From: Clitopilus passeckerianus | Lineage: Eukaryota; Basidiomycota; Agaricomycetes; Agaricales; Entolomataceae | Assembly (NCBI GenBank): GCA_944990035.1 | Contig: CALYLX010000074.1 | Span: forward strand, 186,001 to 250,000 | Direction: 5' to 3' | DNA: 64,000 nt | Shown here: positions 11,713 through 20,200 of the stretch, in pieces | Layout: each line of letters begins with the position of its first letter | Numbering within the stretch: position 1 is the first letter of the stretch | Translations under genes and position numbers: made by a program | Notes under the pieces: generated by a model | The model's input: the letters and a program-made list of their open reading frames with translations, nothing else | Database searches by the model: none | Told to the model about the DNA's origin: nothing

Positions 11713-12578
11713 TTCCTTCCTTTACCCCAGAAGTGACGGTCTATGCCCTTGTGGTAGCGTTGTGGGCAGCTAACCGGGTAATGGCCTGGACCACGATGAT
11801 GGCACAGACGACACACAAAACGAAAGCAATGACACTGTCGGTGTCTGCCTCCACAAATGTAGCATCTGAACCATCTGGGTGGTGGTGGTCTGTTGGCAAG
11901 GTATCCGGTGCGCGGCGCCTTCTGGGACGATACTGTCGAGGGGGAAGGTTCACCAGCGTTGGTGAGTCGGACTCTGGTGGGCTTTCGAATGCGGAGAGGT
12001 ATGGCGTTGGAGGGTTTGCCATTGGGGTTGATGTTTTCCTTGTTGTCGTTCTGTTCTTTTTTGACGAAGGGGTTATGTTTTATTTTTGCGGCGGTGTGTA
12101 AATTGGTGACGGGAGGAAATGCTCGTAGGGTTCCGCAAACTTGACGTGCAGTGAGGATCGTGACTTCCTCTTCTTGACTTTCCTCAGGCCCCCAGGGATT
12201 GGAGGCAAGGGTTTCGAAGTCTGTCTCCTCTGGGTTGTTGAACCAGTTTTGTCGTTCGGGGAAGAATTCGTCGAGGAAAGCTGTTCCTCCAATAGCAAAG
12301 AAGAGGTCTGTGAGGGTCTCCTCCGTTTCTCGATCAACTTTGTCCAAAAGTTGATCAAGATCGTCAGTGGTTTTCGCAAATTGGTGGCGCAGACGAGCCA
12401 CTTCGTTGCGAGTTTCGGTTCGTCGGTTTTGGTAAAGGGTTCCTTGTTCTCCCACAGCGGTGAGAGGGTTGTCGTTGCTGCTCCAGGCAGTATGCGTACG
12501 GAGCGCCGTAATAGCGGTATCGGATTTGAAGGTGTTGCGGATGATGGTGCGGTCGTAGGAAGAGGCATTTTGAGACAT
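11709..12578 (-). CDS. third ORF of the Ty3 family: Cys/His-rich protein, unknown function
   Basis: 289 residues, starting 39 bp after the pol stop in a different frame. The N-terminal half is polar, with a predicted helical stretch (about residues 60-90, rich in Leu, Asp and Glu). The middle is low in complexity and Pro/Asn-rich. The last 60 residues hold a Cys/His cluster. It begins CYICGG with nearby His and Cys residues, then CRLCHHRGPGHYPVSC, a CCHC-like knuckle with spacing C-x2-C-x6-H-x4-C. There is no signal peptide or membrane segment, so it is not an envelope protein. The sequence before the ATG holds TATATAA, which might act as a local promoter; splicing is the alternative. It is also open in element 3, whose pol is broken. 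An extra ORF here is unusual for fungal chromoviruses. I do not recognise the protein. Confidence 0.8.
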   Translation of the reverse strand: MSQNASSYDRTIIRNTFKSDTAITALRTHTAWSSNDNPLTAVGEQGTLYQNRRTETRNEVARLRHQFAKTTDDLDQLLDKVDRETEETLTDLFFAIGGTAFLDEFFPERQNWFNNPEETDFETLASNPWGPEESQEEEVTILTARQVCGTLRAFPPVTNLHTAAKIKHNPFVKKEQNDNKENINPNGKPSNAIPLRIRKPTRVRLTNAGEPSPSTVSSQKAPRTGYLANRPPPPRWFRCYICGGRHRQCHCFRFVCRLCHHRGPGHYPVSCPQRYHKGIDRHFWGKGRN

Positions 12579-12616
12579 TGTTATATAGTGGATGTGAGTG
12601 GGTTTGCTATGTGGTG

Positions 12617-15600
12617 TCAGGTGAGTTTCTTCCTCTTTTTATACTCGGTGAGTATTTCCTTGGCGTTCCGCAGTTCCGACTCGGGCATCCATTCGTTGTC
12701 CGCTGATGGCCATCCCTTCCATTTTACGAGGTATCTGTGTCGCCCTTTGCCTTGTTTTTGATGGGCCACAATTGCTTCTATTTCGTATTCTTCTATTCCG
12801 TCGATTTCGTCAGGTGGCGGTTTAGAGAAGCTGGGTCCATGCGCTTTGGTGGAGATGTAACGGGTGAGAAGTGACGCGTGAATCACCGGGTGGATCTTCC
12901 ATCGTCTTGGCAGGTCGAGTTTATAGGTCAGGTGTCCTTTTACCTCGAGTATCTTGAAGGGTCCTTCTCGTTTGGGTGCTAGTTTCTTGGAGATGTTTCC
13001 TTGATTGAGATTTGTGGCTTCTAACCACACCTTTTCTCCGACTTTGAATGGGGTGAACTGTCGTGTGATCTTCTCTGCCATGCGTTGCGCAGCAAGTGCA
13101 TGTGCAGCATTTGCTTCATCACGTGCTAGCAGAAGTTCCTTGATCCGTTTGTCAACTGCGGGAATTTTGCTAGTGGGAGCAATTGATGGGAGTGCAGGTG
13201 GTTCGTATCCCATCATTAGGTAGAATGGGGTTCGTTTGGTGACAGAGTGTGTTCGGCTGTTGTAGGAGAATTCTAGAGTGGTAATCCATTTGGACCAGGA
13301 TTCGGGGTTCTGTGCACAGAAGATGCGGAGATAGGCATCAATCTCCTGATTGATCCTTTCTGTCGCACCATCGGTTTGTGGGTGGTAGGCGGTGCTCATG
13401 TTGAGCTTGATTCCAAGGAGTCGTCCCATTTCTTGGAAAACTTTAGAGGCGAATTGAGGTCCTCTGTCTGAAATTCCTTTGTCGGGAAGTCCAAAGCGAC
13501 GGTAAACGTTGTCAATGTAGGCGTTTGCAGTTCCTGTGGCGTCGATTTTCTTTGTGCAAGGGATGAAAATTGCCCCCGTAGCTCCATGGTCGACCACGGC
13601 CATAATGCTATCGAAACCATCACTCTCTGGGAGATCCGTGTGAAAATCGTACGTCACTAGCGAAAATGGCCTAGTGGTTTCGGATTTGATGGGCATTAAT
13701 GGTGGAGCGGTGGGGTGGCGATTGATTTTCATTTGCTGGCACATTGCACAGCCCTGCACAAAGTTCTTGATGAACACTGACATCCCTGGCCACCAGTAGT
13801 CCTTCCGGACTTTTTCCAGTGTCCCAAATTGTCCAGGGTGTCCTGCGCTGGGTAGATCGTGATAACGTTGGACTATCTTCCTTCGGAGGTCTTCGTCATC
13901 TGGTACCACACACTTGTCCTTGTAGTACAAGATGCCATCGTCAAATTTCCAGTCTTCCAGGTTTGATCGGATTGGTGGGGGTCCGTCTTCTTTGGCGGTG
14001 CGAATGGCGTCAACAATCAGTTTGTCATTGACCATCTTGTGTACAATTTCGTCCTTTAGTTCAATGTCAATTGAGCGAAGGAAGAGCTTGTCGGGGAGGA
14101 GAATGATGTCTTCGTTGTCGGTGTCTTCACCTGGGATGTGGTCTGGTCGTCGAGATAGTGCGTCAGATTGTATCATCTTTGCACCAGGGGTGTGTACAAG
14201 TTTGATGTTAAACTGGGATAGCATCAAATTCCATCTTGCTTGTCGTCGGTTCAACTTCCGGGCTTCTCGGAAGTATGTGAGGTTTTTGTGATCGGATAGA
14301 ATCACAACTGAATGTTGGGATCCATGGAAGTAGTGTCGCCAGGTTTCTAATGCGCGGATAATGCCTAGAAGTTCTCGGTCGTAGATTTCATAGTTCCGTT
14401 CTGTTTCCGAGAACGATTTAGATATGAAACCACATGGGTGCCATGATCCGTTGGCGTCACGTTGTTGTAGGACTGCTCCTGTTGCATGTTTTGAGGCGTC
14501 GCTTTCCACCACAAATGGCTTCGTGGGGTCAGGCATCAGCAACACAGGCGCTTCCAGGAATTTGTCTTTCAGGGTAGTGAAAGCTTTGTGACATTCATTG
14601 GTCCATTCCCACTTCTTGTCTTTCTTGGTGAGTTCGTTCAGCGGTTTGGCAATTTCCGCATATTGTCCGATGAACCTGCGGTAAAAGTTTCCGAATCCTA
14701 GGAATGATCGGACTTCCTTTACTGTAGTTGGCGTAGGCCAGTCGCGCATCCCTGCAAGTTTGACAGGGTCCATGGAGATCTTGTTTGGTTCAATGATGAA
14801 CCCGAGGTATTCCACTCTTGTGGTGTCAAATTGGCATTTCTCTGCTTTGAGGTAGAGATCGTTGTCTTGTAGTCTTTGTAAGACTCTGCGTGTGCGTTCT
14901 CGGTGTTTTTCTGGATCGTTGGAGAAGATGAGGATGTCGTCCATGTAGATGATGACCCATCCTTCGTCTATCATGTCTCGGAAAAGGTGGTTCATCATTG
15001 CTTGGAAGGTACCGGGTGAGTTCATTAGTCCAAAGAACATCACCATTGGTTCAAATAACCCTCGGTTGGTCTTGAACGCTGCTTTCCATTGGTCACCATC
15101 TTTGATGCGGATGTTGTGATATCCCCATCGAATGTCGAGTTTGGTGAAGACAGTTGCTCCTTTGAGTTTATCGATGAGTTCGCTAGCCAGCGGTAAGGGG
15201 TAAGCGTTAGGTATTGTTCCTTCGTTGAGTCGTCGGTAATCCTGACATGGTCTTAGGGCTTCCGAGTCTTTTTTTGCAACAAAGAAGAACGGAGATGCTT
15301 GTGGGGAGTTGGATTCTCGGATGTATCCTTTGGCTAGATTTTCCTTGAGAAACTCGTCGAGTTTTTCTTGCTCTAAGGGGCTGAGCGGATAGACCTTGCA
15401 GTCTTTTGGCACGAAATCTGTCTTCAGATCTATGGCGTGATCCCAGGGTCGGCTTGGTGGGAATCGTTCGGATGCTGCTTTCTCAAAGACTTTTCTGTAG
15501 TCTTGAAGATAGTCGGGGATGATTTCGTCAAGGGATTTCTTTGGTTCCTTATCTTCTCGTTTATGCTCCAGAGCTTGCGAAATTGATGTTTTCGCACGTA

Positions 15601-16348
15601 TCCACACCTGCTGTGTGTGGTGTCTGGTTGCTGGATGGTGTGTTACCACCGTCTGTCGTATTGTGGTAGTTGGCCTGATTGGCCCGTACACAAGGTAATC
15701 CTTTGTGTGTTCCTGCGTAAGTGGGGGTTCCTCTTTGGTGAATATTCCGACTGCCGGTTCGTTCTGGCAGTATGCGATGAGAAAATCTTCATTGATCTCT
15801 TCTCCGTCTTCGACTATTCGGAAATAGTCGCTAAGTCCTTCTGATTTTCCGGGATTCTCTTCGGAACAATCAGGTGCTGGGGTAGGTGGCGTGTTTTCCT
15901 CTAGTAGTTGTTCTCGGATGGCTCTCATCCGCTTGATGTCTACTGCTCGCATCAATGTTTGCGACAGTCGTTGGGTAATGCGTGATTCGTCGATTTCGAG
16001 TGTGCCGTCGCTCCACGATATGATTGGATCTACCCGTTTTAGCCAGGGTAATCCAAAAATCAGGTGGTCTTTCCCGAGTCCAGTGACAAAACATCTTTCC
16101 TTGATGATGGCTGTCCCTATCTTGGCAATAACCCAGGTAAAGTGGGTAATAGTTCCTTGTTTGTTCAGGGTGCCATCAACGTTTCGTGCTGTAATCGGTT
16201 GTCGGAGTGGGAGTAGTGGGAGGTGATGTGTCTTGGCGAAGACGGAGTCGATAAATGACCCTTGCGCTCCAGAGTCAATGAGAGCTTTTGTGCCGGCGAT
16301 TGTTGTATTTCCATCTAGGGGGTCTTGTAGAGAGATTGGGATACGCAT
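12617..16348 (-). CDS. pol: Pol polyprotein, element 2 (protease, RT, RNase H, integrase, chromodomain)
   Basis: Single open frame of 1243 residues from the ATG at 16348. The frame is also open upstream to the end of gag, so the native form is probably a Gag-Pol fusion. Retropepsin active-site motif DSGA at residues 25-28. RT follows, with active site YMDD at 468-471. RNase H has the [10 protein letters not shown] motif. Integrase has an HHCC-type zinc finger (GHPG, then CAMCQQ) and a catalytic core with TYDFHTD, the DRGPQF motif and the AYHPQTDGATER helix that carries the catalytic Glu. The C-terminal 60 residues form a chromodomain ([16 protein letters not shown]), which in chromoviruses steers integration to marked chromatin. 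One in-frame codon (a Lys after DHGAT) present in the other copies is missing here. This is the one copy in the window that could still supply pol. Confidence 0.95.
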   Translation of the reverse strand: MRIPISLQDPLDGNTTIAGTKALIDSGAQGSFIDSVFAKTHHLPLLPLRQPITARNVDGTLNKQGTITHFTWVIAKIGTAIIKERCFVTGLGKDHLIFGLPWLKRVDPIISWSDGTLEIDESRITQRLSQTLMRAVDIKRMRAIREQLLEENTPPTPAPDCSEENPGKSEGLSDYFRIVEDGEEINEDFLIAYCQNEPAVGIFTKEEPPLTQEHTKDYLVYGPIRPTTTIRQTVVTHHPATRHHTQQVWIRAKTSISQALEHKREDKEPKKSLDEIIPDYLQDYRKVFEKAASERFPPSRPWDHAIDLKTDFVPKDCKVYPLSPLEQEKLDEFLKENLAKGYIRESNSPQASPFFFVAKKDSEALRPCQDYRRLNEGTIPNAYPLPLASELIDKLKGATVFTKLDIRWGYHNIRIKDGDQWKAAFKTNRGLFEPMVMFFGLMNSPGTFQAMMNHLFRDMIDEGWVIIYMDDILIFSNDPEKHRERTRRVLQRLQDNDLYLKAEKCQFDTTRVEYLGFIIEPNKISMDPVKLAGMRDWPTPTTVKEVRSFLGFGNFYRRFIGQYAEIAKPLNELTKKDKKWEWTNECHKAFTTLKDKFLEAPVLLMPDPTKPFVVESDASKHATGAVLQQRDANGSWHPCGFISKSFSETERNYEIYDRELLGIIRALETWRHYFHGSQHSVVILSDHKNLTYFREARKLNRRQARWNLMLSQFNIKLVHTPGAKMIQSDALSRRPDHIPGEDTDNEDIILLPDKLFLRSIDIELKDEIVHKMVNDKLIVDAIRTAKEDGPPPIRSNLEDWKFDDGILYYKDKCVVPDDEDLRRKIVQRYHDLPSAGHPGQFGTLEKVRKDYWWPGMSVFIKNFVQGCAMCQQMKINRHPTAPPLMPIKSETTRPFSLVTYDFHTDLPESDGFDSIMAVVDHGATGAIFIPCTKKIDATGTANAYIDNVYRRFGLPDKGISDRGPQFASKVFQEMGRLLGIKLNMSTAYHPQTDGATERINQEIDAYLRIFCAQNPESWSKWITTLEFSYNSRTHSVTKRTPFYLMMGYEPPALPSIAPTSKIPAVDKRIKELLLARDEANAAHALAAQRMAEKITRQFTPFKVGEKVWLEATNLNQGNISKKLAPKREGPFKILEVKGHLTYKLDLPRRWKIHPVIHASLLTRYISTKAHGPSFSKPPPDEIDGIEEYEIEAIVAHQKQGKGRHRYLVKWKGWPSADNEWMPESELRNAKEILTEYKKRKKLT

Positions 16349-16437
16349 AGATTCAGCATAAAAATCAGTAGCTACAAGTACACTGGAAATATCAATCGGG
16401 CGAGGAAGTACTGACGTCGGCTTTGCAGTCTTCCTCT

Positions 16438-17364
16438 TTAAAAACCCTCAGCCTCTGCTTCAGTGTAGAATTCAGCGGCTTCTTCTTGGGGCATGTCAGC
16501 TAGGACTGCTCTGACATATTTGATCAACTCGGCTCCCTTCTCAGGTTTCTTGTGGAAACGGCTGTCGTTGTTGCTAGGGTAGGTTCTTCCAAAATTCTTC
16601 CTTTGAAGACATTGTTGGATCGTGTGACCTTTCTTGGAGCAATAGTAGCACAAGTTGTTCTTCTTGTGATGTTCTCTTTCCTCCTGGGTGAGGCGGCGTT
16701 TGGGTGGATCAGTGGTGAAACGATCAACATCCATAGCCATTGGGTCTCGGGCTCCAGTAGGTGTTTTGTAAGCACCTTTGACCATATCAGATGTCTTGAT
16801 GATACGGGTATGTCCCATGATTGTCTTGGCACGTCGCCAGTTGTTGTCAAACTGGACGGCTTTCTTGACCCAATCGTCGAATGTGGTAGGAGGAATCGGA
16901 AAAGAGAATTTTCTCTCGGAGTTTGGGGGTAAGTCCTTCCATGAAGATCTCAATCTTTGCAGTGTCACCGCTGAGATCAGTTCGTGCAAGAATATTCTTG
17001 AAGACGGTGACAAATTCGTCAGCTGTCCCATCCTGTCGTAAGGCTTTGAGTTGGAGGAGTGCGGCAGCTTTGTCGTCGGTAGGGAAAAGGCTTCTTTGAA
17101 TTGGTTGATAAATTCAGCGTAGGTGGCTTTCCTTTCAGCTGCTGAATATTTATCGTGAAATTCTAATCCCCATGCTGCTGCAGTTCCTTCTTTGAGGAAG
17201 GATAGGGCGATGCGAATCTTCTTGTCATCTTCGAGTTGGTTGAGGTTGTTTAGGATGAGGTAGTCTTCAAGTTCCTGAATGAACTTTCTGGTCTTGGATC
17301 GGTCTCCGGAGAACGTTTGGGGTTTGGCTCCAATGTCCTTCTTGTTGTTGTTGTCTTGTGACAT
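16438..17364 (-). CDS. gag: Gag of element 2, with a frame-shifted internal segment
   Basis: 308 residues from the first ATG (17364). Relative to elements 1 and 4, one G is lost near 17083 and two bases near 16893. Between the two points about 60 residues are read in the wrong frame. The total loss is three bases, so the frame recovers and the zinc knuckle CYYCSKKGHTIQQC is kept. The shifted part covers the C-terminal half of the capsid region, so the protein is probably not a working capsid. Element 3 has the same two losses. The frame is open upstream of the ATG as far as 17925, with no ATG. Confidence 0.85.
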   Translation of the reverse strand: MSQDNNNKKDIGAKPQTFSGDRSKTRKFIQELEDYLILNNLNQLEDDKKIRIALSFLKEGTAAAWGLEFHDKYSAAERKATYAEFINQFKEAFSLPTTKLPHSSNSKPYDRMGQLTNLSPSSRIFLHELISAVTLQRLRSSWKDLPPNSERKFSFPIPPTTFDDWVKKAVQFDNNWRRAKTIMGHTRIIKTSDMVKGAYKTPTGARDPMAMDVDRFTTDPPKRRLTQEEREHHKKNNLCYYCSKKGHTIQQCLQRKNFGRTYPSNNDSRFHKKPEKGAELIKYVRAVLADMPQEEAAEFYTEAEAEGF

Positions 17365-17949
17365 TTCGTAGTCGAAATCGAAGTCGGTCTCTGGTTCAAT
17401 TGTTTCTGCACTGGGGCGCTCCTCTGGCTCAGCTGTGGGGCTCTCCTCTAGCTGTTGTTGTACTTGGTGTTCTTCTTCTTCCTCTTCGGGCAAGACAGAA
17501 GCGCTGGTAGACGGGACTAGTGATGGGTTCCTGGATATTGCTGTGGGTAATGGTGCGAAGCGTCGCTGTTCCTCCTCGTCTACTTCAATGTCGTGTTCTC
17601 GTTGAGCTCGGACAATAGCAGGGGTCTTATGAGGTCGTTCAGGGGTAGGGAAGTCTAGAGCGTGGAAGTGTCTGTTTTCAACGGCAACGGTGGTGAATGT
17701 GAATTTGCCAAGAGAGAGAGAGGCGTAGCACCAGCGGTTATTGTTGTGATTAAAACCGCAGTAGCTTCCGTTGGTGAACTTGTAGACGTTGTTGGTTCCT
17801 TCTACTAGAGTGGTATTTCGTGGCGGGTGGTCTGCCCTGTGTACGACCGTGGTGACTGAGTGGTAGCCGCAACGGCAATCGGCCTGTTGCGTGCTTCTGC
17901 TGTGTTGTCGTGGGGTGGGCCTGCGCTAACAATGAGCGGGCCTTCTGAA

Positions 17950-17960
17950 CAGCTTGACCT
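17950..17960 (-). promoter_or_regulatory. candidate self-priming PBS of element 2
   Basis: Minus-strand AGGTCAAGCTG, two bases inside the 5' LTR end. It is exactly complementary over 11 nt to LTR positions 18132-18142. In the fission-yeast element Tf1 the first 11 nt of the RNA pair with the primer site in this way. A tRNA-type site (TGG next to the LTR) is absent. Confidence 0.7.
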
Positions 17961-17962
17961 TT

Positions 17963-18427
17963 TGTTAAGGCAGAGCCTAACAACTTAGGTAATACTGTTT
18001 ACGCTCGATGTCTTTGATAAACAAAGACAGAGATTTGTCAGCAGCTGCGGCTGTACTGACGACCTGGTGAGATTGACGAGGCAAGGGACTTAAAGGCGAA
18101 ATAGAGAACTAAGCAGTTAGGTAGATTGCCTAGGTCAAGCTGAGGAGCCTTGACCAAATGGTACAGGTTTATATACCTATCTAGTAGTTCTAAATATAGC
18201 ACATGCGCAGCATGCTGAGTAAGTAATGAGTCATGCGCAGCATGATGAGTAAGTACATGAGTCAGAAAGAGTCAGATAAGGTATAAGTCTCTCACGATCG
18301 TGAGAGATGCGGAGTAAGCATGGAAAAAGATGAAAAATGCGCAGTGATGCGCAGCATATGTGAGTAATCGTGCATAGGTAAGCGGGCCGGGGTATGTAAG
18401 GAGAAACATGTAAGCAAAATCATAACA
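17963..18427 (-). repeat. 5' LTR of element 2 (465-bp type)
   Basis: 465 bp. It lacks the 20 bp between two GAGTCAG repeats that the 485-bp type keeps. Outer flank ATTGG (18428-18432), which does not match the flank of the other LTR. Confidence 0.95.
18132..18175 (-). promoter_or_regulatory. LTR core promoter and predicted RNA 5' end (element 2)
   Basis: TATATAAA at 18175-18168. The segment complementary to the primer site, CAGCTTGACCT, starts at 18142, 33 nt downstream of the first T of the TATA box. That spacing fits transcription starting exactly at the self-primer. U3 would then be 18427-18143 and R plus U5 18142-17963. Confidence 0.65.
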
Positions 18428-18580
18428 ATTGGTGTCAAATAATAGGATAATAATGCTGGCAGGAGATGGGTAGCCCAATTTGAAGGCGTCAAAGGCTGCT
18501 GATGGGTTGAAAGCAGGGAGTTGAACTTGTCAACGAGGTGGAATTTGAGCATGACTCCACGCCCGTTCGTGCTTCCAATG
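18428..18580 (-). pseudogene. 5' fragment of a third wax-synthase-like gene
   Basis: This stretch resembles the 5' end of copy 1 (about 1375-1530). Shared features are the reading AATAATGCTGGCAGGA, GGGTTGAAAGCAGGGAGTTGAAC against its counterpart, and the same order of short blocks. The position equal to the copy 1 start codon reads ATC. The rest of the gene would lie to the left, where element 2 now ends. Only a first-exon remnant survives. Confidence 0.6.
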
Positions 18581-18801
18581 TCATCTCTTTTGTACCTTAG
18601 CGAGCAGGTTCCTGTCGGCGGAATGTTTTTTTTCCCCTAGCGTTTTCCAACAAGATAGGTCTCCGGCATTACGGGAACGGAATCTAGTTGTCGTTCAATG
18701 CAAGAGACAAATTTCGGGATGCAAAAAAGTACTTACTGTATTGTGTAGGCTAGGGAGTTAAGGGTCACAATTAGCACACTTTCCGGGATAAGTATGTAAA
18801 C

Positions 18802-19266
18802 TGTTAAGGCAGAGCCTAACAACTTAGGTAATACTGTTTACGCTCGATGTCTTTGATAAACAAAGACAGAGATTTGTCAGCAGCTGCGGCTGTACTGACG
18901 ACCTGGTGAGATTGACGAAGCAAGGGACTTAAAGGCGAAATAGAGAACTAAGCAGTTAGGTAGATTGCCTAGGTCAAGCTGAGGAGCCTTGACCAAATGG
19001 TACAGGTTTATATACCTATCTAGTAGTTCTAAATATAGCACATGCGCAGCATGCTGAGTAAGTAATGAGTCATGCGCAGCATGATGAGTAAGTACATGAG
19101 TCAGAAAGAGTCAGATAAGGTATAAGTCTCTCACGATCGTGAGAGATGCGGAGTAAGCATGGAAAAAGATGAAAAATGCGCAGTGATGCGCAGCATATGT
19201 GAGTAATCGTGCATAGGTAAGCGGGCCGGGGTATGTAAGGAGAAACATGTAAGCAAAATCATAACA
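18802..19266 (-). repeat. 3' LTR of element 3
   Basis: 465-bp type with the 20-bp block missing. Flanked by TAAAC. Confidence 0.95.
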
Positions 19267-19277
19267 TTACCCTCTCG

Positions 19278-20162
19278 CTATCGTTGAAGTCTCCTGACTT
19301 CAATTCCTTTACCCCAGAAGTGACGGTCTATGCCCTTGTGGTAGCGTTGTGGGCAGCTAACCGGGTAATGGCCTGGGCCACGATGATGGCACAGACGACA
19401 CACAAAACGAAAGCAATGACACTGTCGGTGTCTGCCTCCACAAATGTAGCATCTGAACCATCTGGGTGGTGGTGGTCTGTTGGCAAGGTATCCGGTGCGC
19501 GGCGCCTTCTGGGACGATACTGTCGAGGAAGGTTCACCAGCGTTGGTGAGTCGGACTCTGGTGGGCTTTCGAATGCGGAGAGGTATGGCGTTGGAGGGTT
19601 TGCCATTGGGATTGATGTTTTCCTTGTTGTCGTTCTGTTCTTTTTTGACGAAGGGGTTATGTTTTATTTTTGCGGCGGTGTGTAAATTGGTGACGGGAGG
19701 AAATGCTCGTAGGGTTCCGCAAACTTGACGTGCAGTGAGGATTGTGACTTCCTCTTCTTGACTTTCCTCAGGCCCCCAGGGATTGGAGGCAAGGGTTTCG
19801 AAGTCTGTCTCCTCTGGGTTGTTGAACCAGTTTTGTCGTTCGGGGAAGAATTCGTCGAGGAAAGCTGTTCCTCCAATAGCAAAGAAGAGGTCTGTGAGGG
19901 TCTCCTCCGTTTCTCGATCAACTTTGTCCAAAAGTTGATCAAGATCGTCAGTGGTTTTCGCAAATTGGTGGCGCAGACGAGCCACTTCGTTGCGAGTTTC
20001 GGTTCGTCGGTTTTGGTAGAGGGTTCCTTGTTCTCCCACAGCGGTGAGAGGGTTGTCGTTGCTGCTCCAGGCAGTATGTGTACGGAGCGCCGTAATAGCG
20101 GTATCGGATTTGAAGGTGTTGCGGATGATGGTGCGGTCGTAGGAAGAGGCATTTTGAGACAT
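19278..20162 (-). CDS. third ORF of element 3 (Cys/His-rich protein)
   Basis: Open frame of 294 residues, almost the same as the protein at 11709-12578 through the Cys/His cluster. A 3-bp in-frame loss removes one residue in the Pro/Ser part. A 4-bp loss (TTCC) just before the usual stop makes the last few residues differ and run on to 19278. It stays open although pol and gag of this element are broken. Function unknown. Confidence 0.75.
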   Translation of the reverse strand: MSQNASSYDRTIIRNTFKSDTAITALRTHTAWSSNDNPLTAVGEQGTLYQNRRTETRNEVARLRHQFAKTTDDLDQLLDKVDRETEETLTDLFFAIGGTAFLDEFFPERQNWFNNPEETDFETLASNPWGPEESQEEEVTILTARQVCGTLRAFPPVTNLHTAAKIKHNPFVKKEQNDNKENINPNGKPSNAIPLRIRKPTRVRLTNAGEPSSTVSSQKAPRTGYLANRPPPPRWFRCYICGGRHRQCHCFRFVCRLCHHRGPGHYPVSCPQRYHKGIDRHFWGKGIEVRRLQR

Positions 20163-20200
20163 TGTTATATAGTGGATGTGAGTGGGTTTGCTATGTGGTG

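Larger units (their letters stand above)
11191..18427 (-). mobile_element. Ty3/gypsy chromovirus, element 2 (intact pol, recombinant ends)
   Basis: 7237 bp on the minus strand. It has an uninterrupted 1243-codon pol and an open third ORF. Its ends disagree. The 3' LTR (11191-11675) is 485 bp and flanked by AAAGT. The 5' LTR (17963-18427) is 465 bp, lacks a 20-bp block, and is flanked by ATTGG. An element fresh from integration has identical LTRs and a matching duplication, so this copy is best read as the product of recombination between two insertions. Gag carries two indels that cancel each other. Confidence 0.93.

Noticed and set aside
17940..17962. tRNA primer-binding site next to the 5' LTR
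   Set aside because: The sequence after the LTR lacks the TGG start; the 11-nt self-complementarity explains it better.
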